Below, piece by piece: positions 1 to 7,768 of a stretch of DNA of 46,848 bases (positions within the stretch are counted from its first letter, which is position 1; each line of letters begins with the position of its first letter). Under the pieces are notes generated by a model. It saw only the letters and a list, made by a program, of their open reading frames with translations, had not been told where the DNA came from and did not search any database. Source of the stretch: an uncultured Colwellia sp. (GTDB taxonomy: Bacteria > Pseudomonadota > Gammaproteobacteria > Enterobacterales > Alteromonadaceae). The position numbers and the translations under genes are program-made. The stretch spans positions 1-46,848 of the forward strand of contig CAJXYE010000034.1 in assembly GCA_913063325.1 (NCBI GenBank), in the 5' to 3' direction.

Positions 1-158
1 GGGTTTCATGATTATTAAAACGCAAGTTTCGATAATATAAGCGTGGCTCGCGTGGAAACCGGGTAGGTTGCTTGAGCCTTAGAGCGATTTAAGGCCTAGA
101 CGAATGATTGTCACTTCTTAGGAAGATACAAAACCCGGCTTATGTGGTCAACTCACTT
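1..158 (+). ncRNA. rnpB: RNase P RNA, 3' part (5' end outside window)
   Basis: This is the 3' portion of the catalytic RNA of RNase P, which trims tRNA 5' leaders. The recognisable part starts near position 58, with the conserved run CCGGGTAGGTTGCTTGAGCC, then GGCCTAGACGAATGATTGTC and AACCCGGCTTATGTGGTCA, which follow the last part of E. coli M1 RNA closely as I remember it. The 5' half lies before position 1. The 3' end is placed just after ACTCACTT, by analogy with the mature E. coli end, so it is accurate to a few bases. A strong terminator follows at once. Confidence 0.93.
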
Positions 159-167
159 AATTTTATA

Positions 168-200
168 AAAAGCCCCAACAGCAATGTTGGGGCTTTTTTT
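168..200 (+). terminator. rho-independent terminator of rnpB
   Basis: A perfect 10-bp stem AGCCCCAACA / TGTTGGGGCT with loop GCAA is followed by a run of seven or more T. It starts about ten bases after the mature end of the RNase P RNA and so terminates rnpB. Confidence 0.93.
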
Positions 201-470
201 GTATGGTTATTTTTCAGTTAATAACTAGCATTTTAGCGATAACCCTTCACTAGTCTTTGATTATCGTAATCAACTAATTTTGGCCATGGTATTTATTTCT
301 TGTGAGTAATAGAAAAACCAAAGCAACTCAAACAAACCCTGTTAGGAATCTATTTATCCTCAGGTAAGGTGATTAATAAAACCACTTTTGCTTAATAATT
401 AAAAGTACAATTTCATAACGATACTATCGGCTATAATTAAACTATCGCCATTCCTAGAATAGAGTGATAT

Positions 471-1217
471 ATGGTTAAACGGATTATACTATTGCTGATG
501 ATTGCATTAGTGTCGTTTTCGATAATCGATGACCCTAGTGAAGATGGTGCTAGTGAGTCAGTGCAATATTTGCGTACTAATATGCTAAAGCTAATTATCA
601 GTGAGACCAAAAGAACCGCTGTTTATACCGGCATTACTGAGTTAAGGCCTGATATCCTTGCTGCTATGAATAACACGCTTAGGCATAAGTTTGTTCCTAA
701 ACACCTTCAACAATATGCTTACGACAATAGGCCGTTACCTATCGCGCATAATCAGACCATCTCTCAACCCTTTATTGTTGCCATAATGACCCAACTGATT
801 AATCCGCAGGCTAGTGATACCGTGCTGGAAATAGGCTCAGGATCAGGTTATCAAGCTGCGGTGTTATCCAGTCTGGTCGCTAAGGTATTTAGTATTGAAA
901 TTATACCTGAATTGGCGCAACATGCTGAAATCACACTTAAAGCGCTAAATTATAGCAATATTACTATACGCACTGGCGATGGTTATCAAGGTTGGCCTGA
1001 GCAGGCGCCTTTTGACAGTATTATCGTAACCGCAGGGGGGGATATTCCAGCTAAGTTAATTGCCCAGCTAAAACCCGGTGGTACTATGATTATTCCGGTC
1101 AATGACCCATACGGAAATCAGCAATTAACCTTACTAGAAAAAGATAATCAAGGTGTACTTAAGCAAAGCAAGGTATTGCCAGTAAGCTTCGTACCCTTGG
1201 TTAAAAGTGATCATTAA
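471..1217 (+). CDS. PIMT-like protein-L-isoaspartate O-methyltransferase with N-terminal export signal
   Basis: Member of the protein-L-isoaspartate O-methyltransferase family, which uses S-adenosylmethionine to methylate isoaspartyl residues in damaged proteins. The active-site region is clear at residues 88-100 (PLPIAHNQTISQP), SAM motif I at 119-130 (LEIGSGSGYQAA), and later blocks FDSIIVTAGG and LKPGGTMIIPV. The family core begins near residue 38. In front of it is a hydrophobic stretch (ILLLMIALVSFSII) after MVKR, which looks like a signal peptide or membrane anchor. Cytosolic Pcm has no such segment, so this copy probably acts in the periplasm; that is inference. GAGTG lies just upstream of the ATG. 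It is not next to surE/rpoS, where the housekeeping pcm often sits. Confidence 0.85.
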   Translation: MVKRIILLLMIALVSFSIIDDPSEDGASESVQYLRTNMLKLIISETKRTAVYTGITELRPDILAAMNNTLRHKFVPKHLQQYAYDNRPLPIAHNQTISQPFIVAIMTQLINPQASDTVLEIGSGSGYQAAVLSSLVAKVFSIEIIPELAQHAEITLKALNYSNITIRTGDGYQGWPEQAPFDSIIVTAGGDIPAKLIAQLKPGGTMIIPVNDPYGNQQLTLLEKDNQGVLKQSKVLPVSFVPLVKSDH

Positions 1218-1233
1218 CGGGATAGTACAACTC

Positions 1234-1557
1234 ATGTCGGCACAATTTTACATCGGACAAATAATTTATCATTAGAGATTCAATTATCGTGGCGTTATTG
1301 TCGGTATAGATGCAGTATTTAGCCATAGCGAGTATTGGTATGAAAACATGGCTAGCTCTCGACCACCAAAAGATAAACCTTGGTATAATGTTTTGGTCGA
1401 TCAATCATTACAATCGACTTATGTTGCAGAAAGAAACCTGTTAGCCAATGAAGATGATAGCCAAATTGACCATCCTTTTTTGGGGCATTATTTTGATAAA
1501 TACGATGGTAGGCGTTATTACTTAAAATCAAAACACTTAAAACCAAAGCCTCACTAG
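1234..1557 (+). pseudogene. hspQ: HspQ (hemimethylated-DNA-binding/heat shock) gene with in-frame amber stop
   Basis: Reading from ATG 1234 gives MSAQFYIGQIIYH, then TAG at 1273-1275, then without any change of frame FNYRGVIVGIDAVFSHSEYW and on through SRPPKDKPWYNVLVDQS and TYVAERNL to a stop at 1555-1557. These blocks are typical of the HspQ/YccV family, a small protein that binds hemimethylated DNA and acts as a specificity factor for Lon. The single stop at codon 14 falls where family members have an ordinary residue, consistent with one base change such as AAG or CAG to TAG. A restart at ATG 1348 would give only the C-terminal 69 residues and lose part of the conserved core. I call it a pseudogene; suppression or a sequencing error are the alternatives. 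Confidence 0.8.
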
Positions 1558-1628
1558 TAGCTAGCGAATAAAATTTGGCACACCTAGCCATAGGGTTACT
1601 TTCACCCATAAGTTATCAGTCGGATCGT

Positions 1629-1841
1629 CTAATGACTTAACGCAATAATAGCACCATCTAAAACATCCCTATTAAAGGTATAATTTTTTTGATGATATAA
1701 AATTTCAACTTGGTTGTTTTTTAGCACATCTGTTATATCAAACTCATCACCAAAAGCTATTTTCACATTGTCATCACGTAGATGAATATTGGTCTTAGAC
1801 ATGTAATGACCAATCTCTACTTTATCTCGATTATATTTCAT
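1629..1841 (-). CDS. hypothetical protein, 70 aa
   Basis: I do not recognise this small protein. It has a purine-rich AGGGGCGGT directly in front of its ATG, which is a good ribosome-binding site. The protein is mixed in charge, with no signal peptide or membrane segment. The C-terminal part (VEILYHQKNYTFNRD) faintly recalls the HemP pattern of I-x-H-x-x-x-Y-x-L/F-x-R, but the family's basic C-terminal signature is missing, so I do not assign it. It lies tail to tail with the broken hspQ and within a stretch where most small genes look damaged. Confidence 0.5.
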   Translation of the reverse strand: MKYNRDKVEIGHYMSKTNIHLRDDNVKIAFGDEFDITDVLKNNQVEILYHQKNYTFNRDVLDGAIIALSH

Positions 1842-1980
1842 ACCGCCCCTACTTAATCATAGTCGCTAAAATGACAAAGCCAATAATAAATTCTCTTATT
1901 TTAACTCGCTAAGCACAGGGAAAATGTTTCCAATTGCACTAAACTTTATTACGAAACGCCATAACATAAGGTTAGTGATA

Positions 1981-2199
1981 ATGAAAATGGTAGACATCCA
2001 CAGTTAAATCCAAACAGATATTATTAATTATCTTTCAGTGCACCCTGATGCATCCGCTTCAGCACTGCGTATATGTAATCAATGGCTTGCCAATGAAAGG
2101 TACTCTCACAATATTGCTCAAGTACAAAGCGCAGTGGATAGCTTACTGGCCCGAGGTGAAATCCATAAACGTTTAGGCACTGATATATACAGCTTATAG
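1981..2199 (+). pseudogene. small helical (winged-helix-like) protein gene with in-frame ochre stop
   Basis: AAGG stands about nine bases before ATG 1981. Eight codons (MKMVDIHS) are followed by TAA at 2005-2007, and the frame then continues open for 63 codons: IQTDIINYLSVHPDASASA, then LANERYSHNIAQVQSAVDSL and LLARGEIHKRLGTDIYSL, ending in TAG at 2197-2199. The continuation has strong coding character: amphipathic helices and an ending (xxLLxxGEIxKR....YSL) like a small winged-helix domain. The stop could be a CAA or CAG glutamine codon changed to TAA. I cannot name the family. An internal restart would need a non-ATG codon without a visible ribosome-binding site. Confidence 0.62.
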
Positions 2200-2335
2200 T
2201 AATTATGCTTCTTGCTTGATAGGCCACAATAGCGAGCTGTTATTGTGTGTCTTCAGCTTTATCTAGAGGATATTTAACGTATTATATATTCTAGACATCT
2301 TTTTCTATGAGAAGAGCGTGTATCTGTTATGGATT

Positions 2336-2449
2336 CTATGACATGCGCCATTCACTGCTAAGATGTTCAACCATTTTAGGGTAACCTATAACCGCACCAC
2401 TTATGTTGCCATGAGGAACTTTTGTCAACATTTTGGCAAACTCTTGTTG
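2336..2449 (-). pseudogene. in-frame remnant of the YbaK-type protein's C-terminal tail
   Basis: Immediately after the TAA that ends the YbaK-type gene, the same frame reads QQEFAKMLTKVPHGNIS, then GAVIGYPKMVEHLSSEWRMS, and stops at TAG (2336-2338). The reading is protein-like and matches the kind of tail found in longer members of the family. It implies that the ancestral gene spanned 2336-2860 and gained an in-frame stop. Confidence 0.6.
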
Positions 2450-2860
2450 TTATACCTTGATGAAGTGGCGATGATCTCCAGCCTCAATATAGACTTTTTT
2501 TGCCCAGAGTAAGCTATCATCAACCAGCATATCTAGGGAAAAAACTTCGCCAATACTTGGAATGGCACCTTGCTCACAATCAGGAAATAGTTCACTCAGC
2601 CGTGTTTCATTTAGTAGATGATAGTTTTTGCCCGTGAGCTGATTTACTTGCGCTAATGATAGTTTATGATCGACCGATAATGTTGACATCAGGTAACTGT
2701 CATCGCTGGCTTGTAAAATAATAGTTTTGGCCACCTCAGCTGACGGTACATGAGCTGAGGTTGAGGAGTCAAAGGAAGATCTTGTTTGTCTATGTTCTAC
2801 TAATTCATAGTCAATATCATGATTTTTAAGGTATTCATTAAATGAAATTGAAATGGCCAT
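2450..2860 (-). CDS. YbaK/EbsC-type aminoacyl-tRNA deacylase, probably truncated at its C-terminus
   Basis: The 136-residue product belongs to the YbaK/ProX editing-domain family, whose members hydrolyse mischarged aminoacyl-tRNA. Visible family features are the N-terminal YELVEH segment, AKTIIL with the conserved lysine, the LLNETRLSELFPDCEQGAIP block (family pattern E-x-x-x-x-x-F-x-D-C-x-x-G-A-x-P) and the final GDHRHFIKV. AGCAGG lies upstream of the ATG. The stop TAA at 2450-2452 seems premature: the same frame stays open for 36 more codons, and related proteins, as I recall them, continue with a segment ending near APHG, matched here by VPHGNISG. The catalytic fold itself is complete, so the short protein may still work. 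Confidence 0.8.
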   Translation of the reverse strand: MAISISFNEYLKNHDIDYELVEHRQTRSSFDSSTSAHVPSAEVAKTIILQASDDSYLMSTLSVDHKLSLAQVNQLTGKNYHLLNETRLSELFPDCEQGAIPSIGEVFSLDMLVDDSLLWAKKVYIEAGDHRHFIKV

Positions 2861-3009
2861 GTTAGTTACCTGCTTTTAAGATTAACTCACCAAAAAGTAT
2901 AGCTAATAATCGCCATTTTTTGTCGTAGATAAGGCCGCGCTGCAGATCGAAAGCTAACATTTACTCTTAGGGAAATTGTGTGACTAAGATCATTTTATTA
3001 ATGTTTCGG

Positions 3010-3191
3010 TTAGCGCCGAGATGCACAGCACCCAGAGTCTAAACTGCGCTCCATAATGCTGATATTGTCATAGTCGTTAACTAACGGGTGGTCAATTGCT
3101 AAGGCACCTTGATTGGCAGCTAGCAAGTTTCTTGAAAAATACCAAGCAAGGCCTTTTGTTACTATACTAGTTAATATATCTATTCAGGCAT
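3010..3191 (-). pseudogene. short decayed gene with a frameshift near its start
   Basis: On the minus strand an ATG at 3191-3189 is preceded by GAGAG at a spacing of about eight bases, but its frame meets TAG after three codons (MPE). One frame over, the reading is open from 3183 to a stop at 3010-3012 and has coding character: TSIVTKGLAWYFSRNLLA, then NQGALAIDHPLVNDYD and MERSLDSGCCASRR. A one-base indel close to the start would rejoin the two. I do not recognise the family; the double cysteine near the C-terminus is its most striking feature. A chance open frame is possible, given the short length. Confidence 0.42.
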
Positions 3192-3254
3192 TATGGCTAC
3201 TCTCGTTAATCGTTTCATAGCGGCTGAATTTAACACAGCATAGCAGAGGTTATT

Positions 3255-3362
3255 ATGGCGACAGTTTATTTGATTATCGGTTTAAGCATATTGGCGCTGG
3301 TATTATATTTCGCTGTTCATATTTGGTCTGGATATTTTCGTGATGAGCACCATCATCATTGA
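3255..3362 (+). CDS. small single-span membrane protein, 35 aa, His-rich tail
   Basis: AGAGG sits six bases before ATG 3255. The product begins MATVYLIIGLSILALVLYFA, one clear transmembrane helix, followed by a short hydrophilic end RDEHHHH. I do not recognise it. It resembles in shape the small accessory subunits of respiratory oxidases, but no oxidase gene is nearby and I make no assignment. Its last codons are the left edge of a 115-bp tandem duplication that also contains the end of the convergent peptide transporter gene. Confidence 0.5.
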   Translation: MATVYLIIGLSILALVLYFAVHIWSGYFRDEHHHH

Positions 3363-3583
3363 TGAAAGATAGAGTAGCAGCAGGCCTTATCAGTTAAAGT
3401 TACTAGGAAAGTTAGCTTAGTGGATACTATGTATGCCAGGTTTTAGTGTGGGTAAAGTCAACAGCAGCCATCATTGAAGAAAGATATACTAGCAGTGCTC
3501 TTTATCAGTGAAAGTTACTAGGGAAATTCGCTTAGTGGATACCATGCATGCCACGTTTTAGTATGGGTGATATCAACAGCAGC
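3354..3583. repeat. 115-bp diverged tandem duplication across a convergent gene junction
   Basis: Unit 1 (3354-3468) and unit 2 (3469-3583) align without gaps at an offset of exactly 115 bases. By eye I count about 19 mismatches, roughly 83% identity. Each unit starts CATCATTGA and ends CAACAGCAGC. Unit 1 carries the stop region of the small plus-strand membrane protein, and unit 2 the true end of the minus-strand transporter. Each therefore holds a degenerate copy of the other gene's tail: unit 1 in reverse reads LLLTLPTLKPGIHSIH, against LLLLISPILKRGMHGIH in the real transporter. Confidence 0.85.
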
Positions 3584-5163
3584 AGGATTCCTGTTCCTAT
3601 ACCCACCCACATTAAAAATTCAAACAATTGCGTATAAGTGGCTACCGTTTCCGTTATATTGCTGGCGTCGCTTCCTTGGTTATCAATAGCAGCAAGTTTT
3701 CCTAGCCGCATGGCCACCGTTTCTGACAGTGCCGTTGCTAAAAACCAAACGCCCATGGAAAGGCCAACGACCCGGTGAATGGCAAGTTTAGTTACCGCAG
3801 AAAGCCCGACCGGCGAAAGGCAGAGTTCTCCTGTGGTATGAATAAGATAGGCGAGAACTAACCACCATAAACTGATCTTACCTACCTCATTAGGATATTG
3901 AGCACCTATAACTAAGACACCAAAACCTAAGCCAGCCTGAATAATACCCAAAGCAAACTTAACTGGAATGTTGGGGTTAAGTTGGTATTTATCTAACCAG
4001 ATCCACAATGCAGCAAATGGCAGTGCTAGCAGTATGATAAAACCCGCATTGAGTGAGCCAAATTGACCCGCTGATATCTCTATGCCGGCAATGTTTCTAT
4101 CGATGACACGGTCGGCATATAAGGTCATTGAGCCAGCCGCTTGTTCGAACAACGCCCAAAAAACGATGGTTGAACCGATCAATACCATTAGCACAAACAT
4201 TTGCTGCATTTCTTCTTTGCTGCCTTTAAATATCGCATAAGCGACTAAGCCGCCCCCCGACAAAACTAGTAATACTTGTTGTGCAGCAAAGACTAACGGC
4301 TCGTGTTGGATCACTAACCAAAAAAACGACAGACTTAAAATAGCGAGCAAATAGATTAAATGCTCGCGGTTAAGCAAGCCAAAGACTTTTTCAGTCAGTA
4401 GCTCAGGTTTAGCGGGCTCGGCCAGACCTTTTAAATATTTCCGGCCTTTAATAAAGGTAATTAAACCAAACAACATGCCAATGCCAGCGGCGCCAAAACC
4501 GTAACCCCAGCCAAAGGTTTCGCCCAAGTAAACACAAATAATAGTGGCAGCAAAAGATCCTAAGTTAATGCCCATATAGAAAATAGTAAAACCAGACTCG
4601 CGTCGAGGATCTTCTTTGTTATATAGCTGACCTACTATGGTGGATATATTGGGTTTCAAAAAACCGACCCCAACGACAATGAATGACAATGCCAGATAAA
4701 ATATATTAAGTGCGGCTAAATCTTGAATTTTAACGGTTTCGGCTAAGATGGTACCAGCAACAAGCATAGAGCCATCGGCTAAGCTAAGGTCGGTAGTTAA
4801 TACCGTGCCAGCAAGATACCTAACCGCCTGATGACCTTCCACGGCCATAAGCAAATGCCCTATACATAACAAGATACCGCCAAATATTACCGCTTTGCTC
4901 ATGCCTAAGTATCGATCGGCCAACATGCCACCAATCACAGGTAGCGAGTATACTAAGCCAGCATATGAACCTAATATTTCCAAACCTTGGCCATCAGAGA
5001 ATAAATGATATTTAGTGACATATAACAGCAACAAGTACTTCATGCCATAAAATGAAAACCTCTCCCATAACTCAGTAGCAAAACAAACATACAAGCCTTT
5101 TGGGTGCCCAAAAAGTTCATCTTTGTTTGGCACTATTGCCTTAACAAGGTCTGCATTTCTCAT
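3532..5163 (-). CDS. POT/PTR family proton-dependent peptide transporter
   Basis: An inner-membrane symporter of the proton-dependent oligopeptide transporter family, importing di- and tripeptides. The first helices carry the family signature ELWERFSFYGMKYLL, and GGMLADRYLG follows helix 2. There are about 14 hydrophobic segments, including the pair of extra helices between the two six-helix halves seen in bacterial members. I chose the ATG at 5163 (MRNADLVK), which has CGGAG nine bases upstream; an ATG eight codons further up has no such site. That gives 543 residues, normal for the family. The last 17 codons lie in unit 2 of a tandem duplication. It stands alone, with no obvious operon partner. 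Confidence 0.92.
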   Translation of the reverse strand: MRNADLVKAIVPNKDELFGHPKGLYVCFATELWERFSFYGMKYLLLLYVTKYHLFSDGQGLEILGSYAGLVYSLPVIGGMLADRYLGMSKAVIFGGILLCIGHLLMAVEGHQAVRYLAGTVLTTDLSLADGSMLVAGTILAETVKIQDLAALNIFYLALSFIVVGVGFLKPNISTIVGQLYNKEDPRRESGFTIFYMGINLGSFAATIICVYLGETFGWGYGFGAAGIGMLFGLITFIKGRKYLKGLAEPAKPELLTEKVFGLLNREHLIYLLAILSLSFFWLVIQHEPLVFAAQQVLLVLSGGGLVAYAIFKGSKEEMQQMFVLMVLIGSTIVFWALFEQAAGSMTLYADRVIDRNIAGIEISAGQFGSLNAGFIILLALPFAALWIWLDKYQLNPNIPVKFALGIIQAGLGFGVLVIGAQYPNEVGKISLWWLVLAYLIHTTGELCLSPVGLSAVTKLAIHRVVGLSMGVWFLATALSETVAMRLGKLAAIDNQGSDASNITETVATYTQLFEFLMWVGIGTGILLLLISPILKRGMHGIH

Positions 5164-5360
5164 AAAAACTCCGTTGGTTATCAACAACCGCAGCGGTAAA
5201 ATAAGTATAGGCTGAGTAACTAAAAATAGACTAATACCCTTGTATTTATTGCTATACAGTTTAATTATTTTCTTAAAAATTTATCTTTATCAATAATTGA
5301 GCAAGAACAGCCACTAAATAAGCTAAGCCTGAATTTTCATGGTTTTTGAACTACACTAAT

Positions 5361-5520
5361 ATATACCCAAGTCACTTCAAGATGCAGGATTCAGTTGGAA
5401 TTAGAAACGTATTTAGGCAAGGCATTGATTGAAGGTAATGGTTATTCAGGAGAATATGCTCTTTGATCATGATTCGCTCTCGCATCCTGAAACTCGCATC
5501 TTGAGGTGGCTTGGCTATAG
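5361..5520. repeat. MITE-like element with imperfect terminal inverted repeats
   Basis: The gap between the peptide transporter and nfeD (5164-5543) contains a roughly 160-bp element. Its left end TATACCCAAGTCACTTCAAG (5362 onward) matches the reverse complement of its right end, TATAGCCAAGCCACCTCAAG (ending 5519). The inverted repeat runs about 33 bases with six mismatches. The inside has no open frame. The internal words GGCAAGGCATTGATTG recur at the right edge of the window, so this is a repeat family, not a chance palindrome. The rest of the gap (5164-5360) is AT-rich and would hold the promoter of the transporter. Confidence 0.75.
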
Positions 5521-5543
5521 GTAACTGATAGTGGATTGTTCAC

Positions 5544-6917
5544 ATGCTTCGCTGGATATATAGCAACCTTGTATTGTTATCCCTGTTGTTAAGCGCACAA
5601 TTAATTGCTGCGCAAACAACAATGTCTAGTGCGGCCAAAATGCAAGTGCCTGTTTTAGCAATTAAAGGCGCTATCGGGCCGGCGGTTAGTGATTATATTA
5701 GTCAAGAAATTATGCTCGCTAACGAAAAGTCACAGGTCGCAGCCATTGTCTTAACGATAGATACCCCCGGTGGCCTCAGTTCTAGCCTACGAGTAATAAA
5801 TCAACAAATCCTCAGTTCTAACATCCCTATACTGTGCTTGGTTTATCCACAAGGCGCTCGAGCCGCTAGTGCTGGAACCTATATTCTTTACGCTTGTCAT
5901 ATTGCCGCGATGGCTTCAGCAACAACTTTAGGGGCGGCAACGCCAGTGATGATTGGCGGAGGCTTACCTGGCGGTCAAAAAGCCCCGGAAAAACCATCTG
6001 AGCCAACAGCGATGGAAAAAAAGGTCTTAAATGATTCGGTCGCTTACATTCGCTCTTTAGCTCAATTACGTGCTCGCAATGCAGAGTGGGCTGAACTGGC
6101 GGTCACTGAAGCGGCAACAATGTCGGCTCAAGAAGCGCTGGCGGACAATGTTATTAATTTGATTGCGCAAACCCCTGAGCAATTAGTGCTGGCGCTTGAT
6201 GGTACTGCCATTACCCTAAATGAACAGCAGCTTGTGCTTAAGTTAACTCATGTTGAATTAGAATATCGAACGCCTGATTGGCGTAATCAGTTTATTGCCA
6301 CGATTACCGATCCTAATATTGCCTATATTTTAATGTTACTCGGCATTTATGGTTTGTTGTTAGAGTTTTATAGTCCGGGCATTGGCGTTGCTGGAGTTAC
6401 TGGCGCGATTTGTTTACTGGTGGCTTTATACGCCTTCCAGTTATTACCGCTAAATTATGCCGGTTTGGCATTATTGATTTTAGGCATTAGTTTGTTGCTG
6501 CTTGAGTCCTTAATGCCGAGTTTTGGTTTGTTTGGCTTTGGTGGTCTAGTGGCTTTCATCATAGGTTCAATTTTTCTTATTGATACTCAGCAAGAGTACT
6601 TTCAAATATCACGCAAGTTAATCCTATTTATCGCGATAACATCGACTTTATTTACTGTCTTTGTTTTAGGTTATTTATGGCGGGTGCGTAAAAATAAAGT
6701 GGTCAGTGGCGCTGAAGCTCTTGTTGGTGCCAATGCAGCTGTGATGGACGATTTCTCTGAACAAGGTTTTGTCTTATTTAATGGCGAACGTTGGGCCGCG
6801 ATAAGTCAACAGCAGATGACTCAAGGGCAAATTGTCACCATTGATGCCGTTAAAGGTTTAACGCTGTTAGTCTCGGTAAAAAATAGTCAATACCCTGAGT
6901 CAAATAATAAGGAGTAG
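5544..6917 (+). CDS. NfeD-family membrane serine protease (long form)
   Basis: Long NfeD protein of 457 residues: signal peptide (about 1-23), a ClpP/S49-like protease domain (about 35-210), a block of four to five membrane segments (about 250-385), and a C-terminal OB-fold NfeD domain (about 390-450). The protease domain carries TIDTPGG near 71-77, the nucleophile serine in ARAASAG (Ser109) and a likely catalytic lysine near 159-160 in MEKKVLND, as in archaeal 1510-N proteases. Such enzymes cleave the hydrophobic C-terminal part of the partner stomatin, and that partner is encoded three bases downstream. The MITE-like repeat ends just before the gene and may contribute to its leader. Confidence 0.88.
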   Translation: MLRWIYSNLVLLSLLLSAQLIAAQTTMSSAAKMQVPVLAIKGAIGPAVSDYISQEIMLANEKSQVAAIVLTIDTPGGLSSSLRVINQQILSSNIPILCLVYPQGARAASAGTYILYACHIAAMASATTLGAATPVMIGGGLPGGQKAPEKPSEPTAMEKKVLNDSVAYIRSLAQLRARNAEWAELAVTEAATMSAQEALADNVINLIAQTPEQLVLALDGTAITLNEQQLVLKLTHVELEYRTPDWRNQFIATITDPNIAYILMLLGIYGLLLEFYSPGIGVAGVTGAICLLVALYAFQLLPLNYAGLALLILGISLLLLESLMPSFGLFGFGGLVAFIIGSIFLIDTQQEYFQISRKLILFIAITSTLFTVFVLGYLWRVRKNKVVSGAEALVGANAAVMDDFSEQGFVLFNGERWAAISQQQMTQGQIVTIDAVKGLTLLVSVKNSQYPESNNKE

Positions 6918-6920
6918 CAG

Positions 6921-7703
6921 ATGATAGACTTTCTAATGATAAATAATATGTTAATGCCAAGCGCTATGGTTATCTTGATACTTGTGGTTGTCATAAGCAT
7001 GTTTCGAGTGCTGCGAGAATATGAGCGCGGTGTGATCTTTTTTCTTGGCCGTTTTGAAAGGGTAAAAGGGCCAGGTTTGATTATTGTTATTCCTATTATT
7101 CAACAAATGGTGCGGGTAGATTTGCGCACTGTGGTGATGGATGTACCCAGCCAAGATGTCATTAGTCGTGACAATGTTTCGGTACGGGTTAATGCCGTCA
7201 TTTATTTTCGTGTCATCGACTCGCAAAAGGCGATAATTAATGTCGAGAATTTTCTGCAGGCAACCTCGCAATTAGCGCAAACAACCCTTAGGTCGGTATT
7301 AGGTCAACACGAATTGGATGAAATGCTTGCTAATCGAGATATGCTTAATTCAGATATTCAGGGTATTCTTGATGCTCGCACCGATGGTTGGGGCATTAAA
7401 GTCTCTAATGTCGAGATTAAACATGTCGATCTGAATGAAACCATGATCCGGGCAATTGCAAAACAAGCAGAAGCCGAGCGGACTCGGCGGGCAAAAGTGA
7501 TTCATGCCTCTGGAGAAAAAGAAGCCTCGGATCAACTTGTTGAGGCGGCGAACAAATTAGCAACTGAGCCCAATGCCATATTGTTAAGGTATTTACAAAC
7601 ACTGACCGAAATTGCCGGTGAAAAAAACTCGACTATTTTATTCCCTCTACCGATGGAGCTGATGAAAGGTTTATTTAAAGTGGACAGTGAAAAGGATAAA
7701 TAA
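6921..7703 (+). CDS. SPFH/stomatin-like membrane protein (slipin)
   Basis: A 260-residue protein of the stomatin/prohibitin superfamily. It has one N-terminal membrane segment (about 10-30), then the SPFH domain with [20 protein letters not shown] and [20 protein letters not shown], and a helical coiled-coil tail (about 180-215, rich in [10 protein letters not shown]). It would form membrane-bound oligomers. GGAG lies just before the ATG, and the gene begins three bases after the NfeD stop. The NfeD-stomatin pairing is a well-known operon in bacteria and archaea, where the protease acts on its partner in membrane quality control. Confidence 0.92.
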   Translation: MIDFLMINNMLMPSAMVILILVVVISMFRVLREYERGVIFFLGRFERVKGPGLIIVIPIIQQMVRVDLRTVVMDVPSQDVISRDNVSVRVNAVIYFRVIDSQKAIINVENFLQATSQLAQTTLRSVLGQHELDEMLANRDMLNSDIQGILDARTDGWGIKVSNVEIKHVDLNETMIRAIAKQAEAERTRRAKVIHASGEKEASDQLVEAANKLATEPNAILLRYLQTLTEIAGEKNSTILFPLPMELMKGLFKVDSEKDK

Positions 7704-7768
7704 AAAACAAAGCATTAGCTTAGGATAACTAAGGATAACGTGATGCTAAGCTAGACGAGTCCATATCA

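Noticed and set aside
1352..1609. 85-codon minus-strand frame opposite hspQ
   Set aside because: The plus strand carries recognisable HspQ sequence, which explains the region.
1234..3191. Programmed stop-codon readthrough or an altered genetic code
   Set aside because: The in-frame stops are TAG, TAA and (at 8867) TGA, and all three act as ordinary terminators in neighbouring intact genes; no SECIS- or PYLIS-like context was seen.
6951..7271. 106-codon minus-strand frame opposite the stomatin gene
   Set aside because: Lies wholly inside a well-supported gene on the other strand and has low-complexity, His- and Asn-rich content typical of an antisense shadow.
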